This document shows positions 10,376 through 22,215 of a stretch of 64,000 nucleotides of DNA, one piece after another. The notes under the pieces were generated by a model that was not told the DNA's origin, made no database searches, and saw nothing but the letters and a program-made list of their open reading frames with translations. Made by a program: the position numbers and the translations under genes. The DNA comes from Anthoceros angustus (lineage: Eukaryota > Streptophyta > Anthocerotopsida > Anthocerotales > Anthocerotaceae): contig VJWM01000068.1 in the NCBI GenBank assembly GCA_010909165.1, positions 558,001 through 622,000 on the forward strand. The letters are read 5' to 3'. Positions within the stretch are counted from its first letter, which is position 1. Each line of letters starts with the position of its first letter.

Positions 10376-13300
10376 ATGGCGAAGCAGAAGGCGGGGTCGG
10401 GATCTAAGAAGAAAAAGCATGGCCCTGAGGCTGTAGCTATGAAGCGACGGGGAGCGAAAGTAGCAGCTCCCAATCCCTTTGACACCGTTCGGACGAGGAC
10501 AAAATTTTTTGTTCTGGGCAAGAAGCGGAAAGGAGCTGCGCGGAATATTGGTGAGACACGAGCTGGAGCGGGGGACAAGGTGACATTCCATCTGGGCCGT
10601 TACCCGTCAGAAATTTTGTGGATTGTAGGCAGGGTTTATCCAGGGTTTAAGGAGCTGCCAGATGGAATCCTGCTTCAAGGAGGATGCATGAGTTTTGCGG
10701 TGGATTTGCTGCTTTGAGGGATGCACGTGCCATGGGCTCCTCGTACCTTTGGCCATATTCGGGGTGAGTGTATTGGCATAATCTAACCCACAGCACCGTG
10801 CAGAGGAAGACGACTCTGTTGGAGGAGTACAAGCAGCGAGGCAAATCAAATGTTTTCCTGGATCGTCGCTTTGGTGAAAGGGATGAGGGCCTTACAGAAG
10901 ATGATAAAGCGATTTTGCGGTTTCAGCGTGAGCGGCAGGTGATTCTTCGGTGTCCTCTGTGTGTGTCTTCAAGGGTCAATGCAGGAGAACGATAAACAGT
11001 CCAGGAGGCCAAGGTTGACAGGATATTTGTTTCAGGCACAAATCAATCGTCGAAGCAAGTTTACATTAGCGGATGATGATGACGATGTGGAGCTCCTTAC
11101 TCACAAAGGCGCAGTACTGTCCAGTCTTGATGACTTTAAAGATGACGTCCCTGAAGACGACGATGAAGATGCAACAAGTATGCATGTGTGGAAGTAAACT
11201 TCATTCGTGCGTCTGATATCTGCTTTGTGTCTTACTTTTGGAAGTAATGGTTCAGGGGACGAAGATGCCTTTGAGGAACTGCGTTTTGGCGGTGGCATCT
11301 CCAATCAGAGGAAAAGTGGTGATGTCCCTGAAGGAGACGGAGAGGTGTGTCTTCCTGTTTAACGACCTCTGATGGGTTCTGCAAGACTGGTGGTTGACGG
11401 TCTTTGCACTTTGCACGAAGTTTTGCTTCATGTAGAATCTAACTCGAGCTATTCATTTCGCAGCATAGGAAAACAAAGAAGGAAGTTATGGAAGAGGTTA
11501 TGGCAAAGAGCAAGTTTTACAAGGTGCGGTTTTGGACCGGCCCTAGCTTTATTGGTGAGGGCTATTTCGGCTTAAGATCATGACTTTTCATGAGGTTCAC
11601 ATATGTGATCCATGCAGGCACAAAAAGCCAGGGAGAAGGAAGAAGACGAAGATCTGAAACAAAAACTGGACAAGGATTTTGCTGCGTTGGCTCAAAGCCA
11701 GGCATTATTATCCTTGGTGCGACCAAAAAAGGGAGCTGCTGACCCGTCAAGGAGTGAGAAGGTAACATCAACATGCAGTGCGTTTGGACTTATTATTGTG
11801 GTGGTCAAAAAGTCTGACCTGACACAGCATGTGGTTTTCCTGAAGCTTCCGTTTGATTTGCTCACTCCATTGCAGGCAGGGCCTGATGACTACGAGAAAT
11901 TAATGAAGGAAATGGTGTTTGATATGAGGGCACGTGCTTCTGACAGACTTAAAACTCCGGAGGAGCTTGCTGAAGAAGAAAAAGCTCGCTTGGAGGAGTT
12001 GGAGGTTAGTGGGGTGTGCCTAAGGGGTTCTCTCTCTCCCTTTCCCCTAATGGTTTAGTTAGACATGTGCGGGGACTGTGTAAACCCTACAAAGTACAAT
12101 ATGTCGTTTTGGGGTGTATGCAGAAGAAGCGCAGAAAACGGATGCTTGGAGAAGAGACCTCTGAGTCTGAAGGCGACAGTGAGGATGAGGGTGCCGGGAG
12201 GTGATCATTGAGCAGTTCTACCGACCTATGGTCCTATTAAGATAGACATTTTCATCTGGTCTTTTGTTCACCACTCTTCCTGGTGTTGATAGTGTCTTTT
12301 AATGACTCTATACCAGGAAGAGGAAGAGGAGGAGAGAAATCTCTGGTGATGCCTTGGGTGAGAATTTTGTACTCGAAGAGGACGAGGAGAATGAGGAGAG
12401 AGGCTGGGTAGATGAGGTGCTAGCGAGGAAGGGGGGAGAGGAAGGAAGTGACGAGGAAGATGGTTCTGATGATGACAGTGAAAGTGAAGGTAGTGAGGGC
12501 GTGAATAGTGATGCAGAGGAAGATGAGGATGAAAGTGGAGAGGATGAAATACAGGAGAACAAGGACTGGGAGCAGAGTGATGATGAGAATGCCGGTATGG
12601 AAGATGCTGCCAAAGCCATAAACGGGAGCAAGTTGAAGAGTGCTCAAGTAGATGGGAATGATCCTGTGCCTGCATGTCCATCAAAGGGACCTGATGGGGA
12701 TAGTGGGCTGACCAAGTCTGAGCGGAAGAAGAAGAAAGGAGGGAGAGGCGAAGTACCTTTGGACAGAGCCAACGAGCTCCCCTTTGTCATCGAAGCTCCA
12801 AAAACTTTGGAAGGTTTCAGGCAACTTGTGGATAACAGGTCGGATGAGGAACTTTTGGTTGCCGTCCATCGCATACGGACATGTAATGCCATCAGCTTGG
12901 ATGCAGAGAATCGCAAGAAGATGCAGGTACTTGTCGTCACTGATGTGTAGTGCTCTGTGAAGTCTGGTCACCAGTGGGATAAACTGCTACCTATTTGTTC
13001 TTCGCAGGTCTTCTATGGTGTTTTAGTACAGTATTTTGCTGTGCTTGCTTCAGACAAAGCTCTACCTTACAGCAGATTGAATGTTCTCACTAAGCCCTTG
13101 ATTGAGCTGGGGTCAGAGACACCTTACTTTGCTGCACAATGTGCCCGGCAGCGTATAGTGCGAATGCAAAAATTGTTATCAGAGAAACTGAGAAATCCTG
13201 GTAAGCACGCTGTCCGTTGATAGCTCAAATTGGCCTCGGGGATTTTCTTATTGTTGTCCACGTCTTGCGCCGTAAGTATTGACGTTTGTCCAGCTTTCTG

Positions 13301-14681
13301 AACGACTATTTTGTTATCTGGTGATGTGGCTTTGTGTAGATGGAACAAGTTGCTGGCCGTCAGTGCGAACACTGCTGCTTCTCAGGCTTTGGTCAATGAA
13401 TTTCCCTCCTTCTGACTTCCGGCATGCTGTGATGACCCCTGCCATGCTACTGATATCGGAATATTTGATACGATGCCCTGTTCTTTCTGGTCGCGATGTG
13501 GCTGTGGGCTCGTTCCTGTGCTCCCTCGTCCTCAGTGTAGGTCCTATGACTGCGCTTTCCGCTGCTGATCTCTGACGTGTTTCTACTTGGCAAGTGGGCA
13601 CTTTTTGACATCAGGCTGCAGGTCATGAGGCCTGCCCGCAGGTTTTGTCCTGAGGCACTAAATTTCGTGTATGCACTTTTATTATCGGCTTTGCCAAGCA
13701 GTAATGATCTCAGGATCGAGACTCTGAGGAAATATGTGAGTATCTCATCTTACTCCGTGTTCGGCAGGTCCTTCTTAGGAAATGAAAGTTTGCAGGACGC
13801 TGTGGAGGAGATGCCTGACTAGCCGGTTTGCCAGTGTCCAGCGTTCATGTTGCAGCTTGTTGGATCAAAGCACTGGCTGCTGCTTGAAACGAAGAAGCCA
13901 GCAGTGGAGGATCTGGATTTTGTCAGTCTCATGACGTCAGAGGATACGGCGGCCATTTTCTCTACGGATACTTTCCGGTACGCACACCATCTCCTCCTTG
14001 GTGAAATTTCACCGTTCCCCATGGGGTCCGTTACCCTGACAGTGTGTATCTGGCAGGGCGGGAATACTTTATGCCATTCTCCAGACTCTGAAGAGCTTCA
14101 TAAGCATGTACGAGGACCTGAGCTCCTTCCCAGAACTCTTCAAACCCTTCATCTTGCTCGTCACAGAGCTGGCAGACAACACGGAGCTTCCAGAGAAGCT
14201 TCTTCTGCTCCTGACAGAGATCCGTCAGACCACGGAAGCGAAGGTCAAGGAGCAGGAGACTCTCCGGCAGCCACTCCGCATGCGAGCCAAGAAACCAGTG
14301 CCCATTAAGCAGTTCAATCCGAGATTTGAAGAAGAGTACGTAGCATCAACTCCACCTCTCCTTCCCCACGTGAGCAAGCTCTCTTCTGACGCACTCTCCC
14401 TTTCCTGCCGCAGTTTCGCCGCTGGCAGGGACTATGACGTGGACCGGGAGCGAGCCGAGAAGAAGAAGCTGCTCCGCCAAATCAAGCGAGAAACCAAGGG
14501 CGCAGCCCGGGAGATCCGCAAGGACAATCAGCTCCTCCAGCACGAGAAAATGAAAGAACGCGCAGCGGCCGACGAGGAGCGCAGAGAGAGGTACAATAAG
14601 GCCATGGCGTTCTTGCAAGAGCAGGAACACGCCTTCAAGTCGGGCCAACTCGGAAAAGGACGGAAAAAGAAACGAAGGTGA
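10376..14681 (+). CDS. NOP14: Nucleolar protein 14 (NOP14), 15 exons, intact
   Basis: Exons: 10376-10579, 10804-10938, 11036-11177, 11256-11344, 11464-11523, 11618-11761, 11876-12004, 12124-12200, 12317-12926, 13008-13200, 13340-13536, 13622-13735, 13856-13977, 14057-14335 and 14414-14681. All junctions are GT-AG and in phase, giving 920 residues, close to the 810-900 usual for the family. NOP14 is part of the small-subunit processome and is needed for 18S rRNA maturation and nucleolar 40S assembly. Visible landmarks are NPFDTVRTRTKFFVLGKK near residue 33, LLEEYKQRGKSNVFLDRRFG in exon 2, EDAFEELRFGGG in exon 4, an acidic serine-rich stretch at about residues 340-425, SDFRHAVMTPAML in exon 11, and the C-terminal KGAAREIRKDNQLL followed by a lysine-arginine tail GRKKKRR. 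These match human and yeast NOP14 in order. The start lies in a basic MAKQKAGSGSKKKK segment typical of the family. A degenerate duplicate lies downstream at 16.9-19.5 kb. Confidence 0.93.
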
Positions 14682-15040
14682 AGTCATCTTTCAGCACAAG
14701 CGCGAGCTAGTGATTACTTCGAATATTTTAGCTCCCGGGACTGCCATGCCCTTTTGGCCTTGAGCGCCACGTAGCCAATCAGGCAGCCGTTGATGCACAG
14801 GCTAGCGCTCACTGTAGAGGGCCGACCTTGAGGTCAGCATTCACGCTCTAACTAACTCATCAACAACAACTTTGTCCGGGAAGGATGAAAGGATCATCAT
14901 GGGGGATAGAGATATTATAGTGTAAAATAGGGGAAAAATTGAGTACACGAACGGGGAATTGCTTGAGATGAGTAAAAGAGGGGAAACCTCTGTCAATCTG
15001 CGCAGATAAGGATTGAATTCCCTCCGCAGTGCTCAGGATT
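14682..15040. other. 3' flank of NOP14
   Basis: The first about 130 bases, containing gaatattttagct and a gccaag-like phrase, are repeated in diverged form after the NOP14 pseudogene at 19450-19590. The duplication therefore extends past the stop codon. I see nothing else here. Confidence 0.55.
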
Positions 15041-15570
15041 CCGTCCCCACACAGCATCAGTGAGTCCACTCTTGATGACTGTAAAGAGGTGTACCTGAAG
15101 TGGAGGATGATGATGCAGCAAGAACTGGTCTTGTAAGCTCCATTCGTGCATCTGATTTTCTGCTTTGTGCATCTGATGGTAGCATCTTCAGGAGGTTGCC
15201 AAGATGGAAGTCTGCTCTGGACGCTGGCAAAGGTTGCACAGCCACACTGATGCTGCTGCTGCTCATCTCTCTTAGGTTTCCCCATTTCCCCAACCGACCT
15301 CTGGTTTGTGGAAACCTGCTTGTCATAGGTGAAAGGTCTTCCTGAGCAATAATGCCAACCCATTCATAGCCTCTGCACAATGCAAGATCTGTTGGCAGAC
15401 GCTCGGAAAGGAGCGGCTTGGAGTGTTGAGAGACACGAGCTGCTGCGGTGGGCAAGGTGACATTCGATCAGAAATTTTCTGAATCCTAACGGGGTAAACT
15501 TTATCTGGGGTTGAAAAGACCCTCAGATGGAATCCTAGCCTGCTTAAGGAGGATGCATGAGTTTTGCAAG
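15041..15570 (+). pseudogene. Scrambled NOP14 fragments
   Basis: 15060-15165 resembles the NOP14 exon 3 end plus following intron (agtccactcttgatgac, then gatgatgatgcagcaag, then a stretch like ctccattcgtgcatctgat). 15400-15565 resembles the end of exon 1 and the start of intron 1 (ggaaaggagcggct, gagacacgagctgctgcggt, gatggaatcctag, ggaggatgcatgagttttgc). The order is reversed relative to the gene, since exon 3 material precedes exon 1 material. This is a second, rearranged duplication event. Confidence 0.7.
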
Positions 15571-16329
15571 TGTCATGGGCTGCGCTCCCACGCGTTAGCT
15601 ACCAGGGTTACACGCGTTAGCTACCAGGCTCTTGTTGACCACGGTGCTAAGGTTGTTTGTTCATGTTTCAGCAGGTTTTTTCCGCCTGAATGTCTCCATG
15701 AGGGACACGATTTGCCTGGAGAAGGTCTCCACCTTCTCCAAATTGAATTCCATTGGCAGTCTCTCTTTTGGCACAGTCAAGTAAGGAAGCATTCGTCCGA
15801 GAACTTCTATATAGTGGTGAAGCTTCGAGAGCTGCTCTGCCGCCATTGCCTGACATATCCACCAATCCCAATTATCAGCACACCACGAAAATTGCTATGC
15901 ACGTCTCCAAGGGGATGGGGAGAAGGAAAGATGGAAAGGAGGGAGGGGAGGGAGAAAAGGGGGGCGGACCGACCTGTTTGCTCTTATATGTTAGGAAGTT
16001 GGAAAGGGCACGCATGTCTTCAAGATACTCCTCCTTCAAGACTTGGAGCTGCACATGATTCCCATACTTGGATCAGAAATCCCGACCAGGGCCGATATTC
16101 AACCAACCTTATTACACTAAAAACCAGAAATTATTCAAGCAACCTTCTTTGCATCATATAAGGAATCACCTTGGGCCACACGAGATCGCGTTCATCAACA
16201 ATGGAATCCTCTGACACAAAAAGCAAGACAAAGCAATGAGACATGGATGGAAAGCTACTCCGGAAATGTTGCCGCAGTTTTCCATCCCAAATCCCTCTTC
16301 ACAAATTCCATTCAACATAGCAACTTTAA
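15571..16329. other. Intergenic; one 20-bp tandem repeat and a purine tract
   Basis: At 15588-15630 the phrase acgcgttagctaccagg occurs twice in tandem. 15905-15970 is a purine-rich run (ggaaggagggaggggagggag type). Open frames here lack family resemblance. I find no gene. Confidence 0.5.
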
Positions 16330-16690
16330 ACTTCTTTGACCTGGAAGCTTAAACCACACCACTCCATGAGCCCTTCCCGGAGACTCCCCTTCTCACCTGC
16401 CCCACCACCCTGGGCGATCCCTCCTCCCATTCCTCTGTTATTAGCAGGAGTCTCCGCTCGGGTTTCCAGCTTATCTCCAGATCTCGCTGCAACAGACACA
16501 GCACATTGCCAGCATGTAAGACACAACAGCCGCAAAAGAGCCGCCCCGTCTGCACTCCCAACCAGCTTTCTTACCAGGTCCCTTCCGTTCCAGTTGCCGC
16601 CTGCATCCATGCAAGGAGCCCGGGAACTCCGCCGCACAGCAAGCTTCTAGCTCAACCCTTCGCCGGCCACGTATCCAACTGACACAGCTT
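16330..16690 (-). pseudogene. MED15-like fragment, copy D (inverted relic)
   Basis: On the minus strand an ATG at 16610 opens MDAGGNWNGRDL, like exon 1 of copies A-C, then hits a gtaag and runs directly into sequence matching the second intron of the other copies (tgcagacggggcggctctt, then catgctggcaatgtgctgtgtctgttgcag). The first intron and second exon are missing, and the DYL-containing exon is not recognisable. Further on, sequence like gggaagggctcatggagtggtgtggt matches the third intron of copies A and C. Clearly non-functional. Confidence 0.7.
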
Positions 16691-16937
16691 GACTGCAGGA
16701 ATCCGCTGTTTCGCTCTGACACTGAAGTAGGACAAACTAGGGCGAGGGAAGCCTGTTCGGGTAACTGGGTGACCGACTGCTGCCGGGATCGGTAACCCGC
16801 TGCAAAACCAGACCTCCGTCTCCAGCTTTGAGAAGGAACCGCGCGGAATGCTGGTCGGAAACGATCAAATCCAGATGTTTCTCAAAGATCCGTCAGTCGA
16901 GGAGCGTAGCTGCGAAGGATCTGAGAGCGGTGGAGCG

Positions 16938-19614
16938 ATGGCGGAGCACAAGGCAGCGTCAGGATGTAAGTATAAAAAGCATGGGCCTGAGGCTGTGGCT
17001 GTGGCAATGAAGCGACGGGGAGCGCAAATAGCTGCTCTCAATACATTTGACACCGTTCGGACGGAATTTTTTGTTCAGGGCAAGAAGCGGAAAGGCGCTG
17101 CGCGGAATGTTGGTGAGACACGAGCTGCAGCGGTGGACAAGGTGACACTCGATCTGGGCCGTTACCCGCCCGAAATTTTGTAGATTCTAGGCGGGGTTTA
17201 TCCAGGGTTTAAGATGGAATCCTGCTTCAAGAAAGATGCGTATGTTTTGCGGTCGATTTGCTGCTTTGAGGCATGCACGTGCCATGGGCTCCTTATGCAT
17301 TTGGTGAGTGTATTGGCATAGTTTAACCCACAGCACCGTGCACAGGAAGATGACTTTGTTGGAGGCATACAAGCAGCGAGGAAAATCAATTTTTTTTCTG
17401 GATCGTCGCTTTGGTGAAAAGGGATGAGGGCCTTACACAGGAGATGACAAAGCCAGGTGAACGGCGGTTTCAGCGTGAACGGCAGGTGATTTTTCGGTGT
17501 TTTTGGTGCAGGAGAATGATAAACGCTCCAGGAGGCCAAGGTTTACACGATATATGTTTCAGGCACAAATCAATCGTCGAAGCAGGTTCGCATCAGCGGA
17601 TGATGATGGCAATGTGGAGCTCCTTACTCACAAAAGCGCAGTTCTCTTCCACTCTTGATGACTTGAAAAATGACGTCCATGAAGAGGACGATGATGATGC
17701 AGCAAGTATGTTTGTATGGAAGTAAGCTTCATTCGCTCTCTGCTGATTTCTGCTTTCTGTCTGACTGTGGGAGTAATGGTTCAGGGGGCGAAATTGGCTT
17801 TGAGGAACTGCGTTTTGCGGTGGTATCTCAAATCAGAGGAAAAATGGTGTGTCTCTGAAGGCACATATGAGCTCCATGTAGGCTCAAAAAGCCAGGGAGG
17901 ATCTGAAAGAAAAACTGGATGATGTTGCTGCTTTGGCTCAAAGCTAGGCACTATTATCCTTGTTGCATGCAGGGACAGATCACTACGAGAAATAATGAAG
18001 GAAATGGTGTTTGACATGAGGGCCCGTGCTTCTGACAGGCTGGAAACTCTTGAGCAGCTCGCTGAAGAAGAAAAGGCTCGCTTGGAGGAGGTAGAGGTTA
18101 GTGGGGTGTGCCTAGGGGGTTTTCTCTGTCCCTTTTCCCTAAAGGGTTTTTTTAGACAGTCGTGTAAGAGTGTGTCTACAAAGTGCATGGATGTTGTTTT
18201 GGGGTATATGGGCACAAATCGAATGTTTGGAGAAGAGACCTCTGATTCTGAAGGTGACAGTCGGAGCCTCCCAAAGTCTGGAAGAATTTAGGCAGCTTGT
18301 GGATGAGGAGCATCTGGTTGCCGTTCATCGAACATGTGTTGCCATCAGCTTAGCTGCAGAGAATCGCAAGAAGATGCGTGTACTTGTCTTCACTGATGAG
18401 TAGTGCTCTGTGAAGTCCGGCCAGCACACATACAATCAACTGGTGTGAGCGCCTTCATACAATCAACTGTCCCTTGATCGCTCAAAGTCACCTGGGAGAT
18501 GTTCTCATTGGTGTTCTCGCCCTTTCGCTGTTAGTATTTGACGTTTGTCAAACTTTGAGAAAGACCATTTCCTGATCTGGTGACGTGGCTTGTGTAGACG
18601 GAACAAGTTGCTGGCATCAGTGCGATCACTTCCACTTCTCAGGTTTCGGTCCTTGAATTTCCCTCCTCCTGACTTCCGGCATGCTGTGATGACCCCTGTC
18701 ATGCTACTCATGTTGGATCAAAGCCCTGGCTGCTGGTTGAGACGAAGAAGCCAGCAGTGGAGGATCTGGATTTTGTCAGTCTCATGACGGTGCACTTACC
18801 GTCTCCTCCTTGGTGAAATTTCTCCTTCCCCATGAAGTCCATTACCCTGACTGTGTCGTTAGTGGGGGAATACTTTATGCCTTTCTCCACACTTACGAAG
18901 GGCTTCAAAAGCATCTACGGACCTGAGCTCCTTCCCAGAAATCTTCAACCCCTTGGCCGTCGCAGAGCTGGCAGAACGGAAGGAGCTTCCTGAGAAGGTA
19001 CTTCTGCACCTCACGGAGATCCGTCAGACCACGGAAGCGAGGGTCAAGGAGCAGGGGACCCTCCGGCCGCAACTACGCATGCGAGCCAAGAGACCTTTGC
19101 CCATCAAGCAGTCCAATCCGATATTTTAAGGGTTGAAGTCCACGTGAACAAGCTCTCTCCTGACGCCGTTTCTCGTTCCTACTGCAGGTTCGCTGCTGGC
19201 TGGAAGACGACGTGGACTGGGAGCAAGCCGAGACGAGGAAGAAGCTGCTCCGCCAGCTCAGGCGAAAAACCAAGGGCGCCGCCCGGGAGCCCCTCAAGGA
19301 CAATCTATGTATGCTTCCAGCCAGAGAAAATGAAGGAGCGCGCAGGTGACGAGGAGCGCAGGGAGAAGTACAACAAAGCCATGGCCTTCTTCCGGGAGGA
19401 GGAACACGCCTTCCAGTGGGGCCAACTCGGGAAAGGACGCAAGAACAAACGGAGGCGACGTCATCTCCCAGCACACGCGCCAGCCAGTAGTTGCTGTGAA
19501 TATTTTAGCTATCGGGAGCGCCATCTCCCCTTGGCCTCTAGCGCCAAGCAGTACAGAACTGGTTCCGCAAGGCAGCCGGTGAGCATGACGGTCAAGAGAC
19601 GTCTCCCGGCCTGA
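16938..19614 (+). pseudogene. Decayed tandem duplicate of NOP14
   Basis: Segments align in order with NOP14: the start region at 16938 (MAEHKAASGCKYKKHGPEAV), exon 2 at about 17344-17485, exon 3 near 17566-17707, exon 4 near 17785, exon 7 near 17970-18092, the end of exon 9 near 18262-18387, part of exon 11 near 18598-18712, exon 13 near 18714-18790, exon 14 near 18866-19130 and exon 15 near 19190-19480. Exons 5, 10 and 12 and nearly the whole acidic part of exon 9 are absent. Frameshifts are visible, for example an extra base in the GERDEG segment of exon 2 (ggtgaaaagggatgag against ggtgaaagggatgag). The C-terminal block containing REKYNKAMAFFREEEHAF is still readable. It cannot encode a full NOP14; short transcripts are possible. 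Confidence 0.88.
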
Positions 19615-20091
19615 GGTCATCCTCCCCCCCGTTCCACTAGCAGACGACAATGCAGCAGTCCTGTCCAGCCGAGAGCTCGGAGGAGATGGAGATGGCCGGA
19701 GCGTAACGCCGCTTTTACGCCAAGTGCGATGGGCATGCAGCGCGCGGCTGTGCGCCACATGTGTCATGGCCATATTCTGTGGCCCCTGCCTGACAGCCAT
19801 GCACATACAACCTGTCCGACTTGTCGATACAGACCTTCTTGTCGGCGTCCATGGCGGCTCATCAGCAGCCGCCTTGCCTGCCACTGCTGCAGGGAGGCGG
19901 AAGGACGGGCCTCGGGAGCAGGGACGTCGATATCGCCTGCTGCTGGTGGCGGCTCTGCTCGCTGTGATAATTCTCGTGTTGGCCAGCTTCGCCTCGGGCC
20001 CTGAACCTGGTGCTTTTCGGGGAAGAGAAATCACGCAATGCGACCCGGGTCGGAGACGCAGTGAGCGAGAGAGAAGACGGAGGATCGGGGA
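19615..20091. other. 5' flank of the peroxidase gene
   Basis: No supported gene. An open frame from 19724 crosses this region and the peroxidase exon in another phase. It encodes one hydrophobic stretch (LLAVIILVLASF) but lacks any family signature, so I leave it uncalled. The peroxidase promoter and 5' UTR should lie here; I see no clear TATA element. Confidence 0.4.
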
Positions 20092-21387
20092 ATGGCGGCC
20101 CGGTTGGCGACGCTGCTGGTGGCGGTGGTGTGCGCGACGCTTCTTCCAGGCGGGGGCTGGGGAATTCGGGGCGCAGCGGGGCAGCTGTCGGTGGATTTCT
20201 ACGCCAAGACGTGCCCCGATGTGGAGGCCATCGTGCTGGGAGTGGTGAAGGCCAAGTTCGCGGAATCGCAGATCGCGCCCCCGGCCACGCTGCGCCTCTT
20301 CTTTCACGACTGCTTTGTCCGAGTGCGTGAGTGAGCTACGCCCGGCGTGCGCCGTTTCTGTGGGGCTGTGTAAGCGGCTTGTGCTGACGTGAACGGAATT
20401 CACGACCGAGTGTTGGGTTGGCAGGGGTGTGATGGCTCCGTGCTGGTATCGTCGCGCGGCAGTAACGTGGCGGAGAGGGATGCGCAGCCGAATTTGTCCC
20501 TGGCCGGGGACGCGTTCGACTCCGTCGTGCAGGCCAAGCAGGCGGTGGAGGCCAAGTGCCCCGGAGTGGTGTCCTGTGCGGACCTGCTTGCAATCGCAGC
20601 GAGAGATTTTGTGGGTCTGGTGAGGAATCGGATTTCCCGGCCGTTGCCGGAAGTGGGTCGTGGGGAATCGGGCTGGTTTGTGACATCGATCGTCTCCTTG
20701 GTTGGTTCTTCAGGTGGGAGGGCCGACCTGGCAGGTGCAGAAGGGGCGGAGAGACGGGAGGGTGTCCCTGGCGTCTGAGGCGGTTGCCAATCTCCCGGAG
20801 GCGGACTTCGATGTGGACAAGCTGGTGGCCAGGTTCGCCTCCAAAGGCCTCTCGCAGGACGACATGGTTGCTCTCTCAGGTGACTCAACTTCCGGGTTAT
20901 CGTAATCGAGCACTCGCACTCGTGTTGTAGACTGTATGGATGGGGGGCTTGAATGGAGGAATGTGACATCGATGTTGCAGGTGCGCACACCATCGGGTTC
21001 TCGCATTGCGATTCCTTCTCCACGCGGCTGTACAGCTTCAGCACGAGCGCAGCCACCGATCCCAGCATGAACGCCGCCTTCGCCAGCGACCTGAAGCAGG
21101 CCTGCCCCAAGGCGGGTGATCCCGGGCAGGTGGAGCCCCTGGACGTGACCACCAACTTCCAGTTCGACAAGGCTTACTACGCCAATCTGGTGGCAGGCAA
21201 GGGCCTGCTCTTCTCGGACCAGGTGCTCTTCACGGACGACAGAACCAGGAACCTGGTCCGCGTCTTCTCCAAAAGGACGCCCAAATTTTTCGACGCTTTC
21301 GTTGCCGCCATCACCAAGATGGGGGCCATCGGAGTCCTCACGGGTTCCCAGGGGGAGATACGAAAGGATTGCACCGCCATCAACTAG
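20092..21387 (+). CDS. Class III secretory peroxidase
   Basis: Exons 20092-20322, 20425-20619, 20714-20879 and 20981-21387 join in frame to 332 residues, the usual length. Class III peroxidases are secreted haem enzymes that use H2O2 to oxidise phenolics in the cell wall or apoplast and can also generate reactive oxygen. A hydrophobic signal peptide covers about residues 1-30. The distal haem motif [11 protein letters not shown] has Arg68 and His72. [10 protein letters not shown] follows at the first intron. [13 protein letters not shown] is the second conserved block. The proximal haem ligand is His200 in [10 protein letters not shown]. The eight conserved cysteines (TCPD, HDCF, GCDG, KCPG, SCAD, SHCD, ACPK, KDCT) are all present. 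The three introns sit at the classical positions: after FVR, after the AARD block, and inside the Gly codon before AHT. There is no long C-terminal extension, so vacuolar sorting is unlikely. The substrate cannot be assigned. Confidence 0.95.
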
Positions 21388-22215
21388 ACGACGTTACCGC
21401 TACTCCAAACCACCCACCTCAAAAATTTTAAAATTAGATTTCGTAAACGCAGGGAAACACAATCACGAGGGATATCGTGATTCGTGTCAAGCAGCCAGCT
21501 TCCTTCCACATCGTCGTTCTCGCGGAAGGGACGCCCGTGGAAGCGCGAGAAAGAAAGAACTGGAAGGTTGCCAAGCCGGAGTTTGATCGTCTGATCGCCG
21601 GCTTTCCAGCTCTCCCTGCTATTATACGTGCCATTATGGTCTCGTCAGTGGACGGTTCTTGATGAGCCGGCAACGTTGTCCTTCCACAGCGAGTACAGGA
21701 CAGTTAGCATCGCCATGTACTTATGTATGTACATACATACATCGTATGTACAGTGGACTACGTGGTACAATACAATACAATCCACGAAAAATTGGCTTTT
21801 CTATCGGATTGAGTGGGATGGAAGGTGAACGTTGAACCGCCCAGCAAAGGAGGTGGACATGGGTCTGTAGAAGTCGGAGTTCTGGTTCATGCTACGTTTT
21901 TGGAGTAAAATCCTGTCCTAGGTGCTGAGGAGCTCGGAAGAGGTTGGTATCTTAAGCGTTTGAGCTCGCATGGAATTGCATGAGGTGGGAACTTGAAGAT
22001 CGATAGATTAAGGTAGAATAATCTGAAAACTCGATCAAACCGTCCTCCCCTCTCCCACCTCCCAATGCAAATACCCTTCCCCTTTCTCTGTCTTTCCCAC
22101 CACTTTCAGTTTGCTCCTTGCTTTTGCTCTTGCTCTTGTTTTCAATTGCTCCAGCGGTTGCAGTGTCCTTTTACTTTTATGCAATTACGAGTTGCTTGAT
22201 CTGACACACGTGGAG
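21388..22215. other. Intergenic between peroxidase and coiled-coil gene
   Basis: No gene. 21716-21760 is a TACA/TATG-rich simple repeat with local palindromic character (tatgtatgtacatacataca). A pyrimidine-rich stretch just upstream of 22110 (cccttcccctttctctgtctttccc) could be promoter-proximal or an intron end for the following gene. Confidence 0.5.

Noticed and set aside
19724-20248. Open frame with a hydrophobic segment upstream of the peroxidase
   Set aside because: It overlaps the peroxidase first exon in another phase. The similarity of its hydrophobic stretch to the end of MED15-like copy C is weak and typical of any membrane-like segment.
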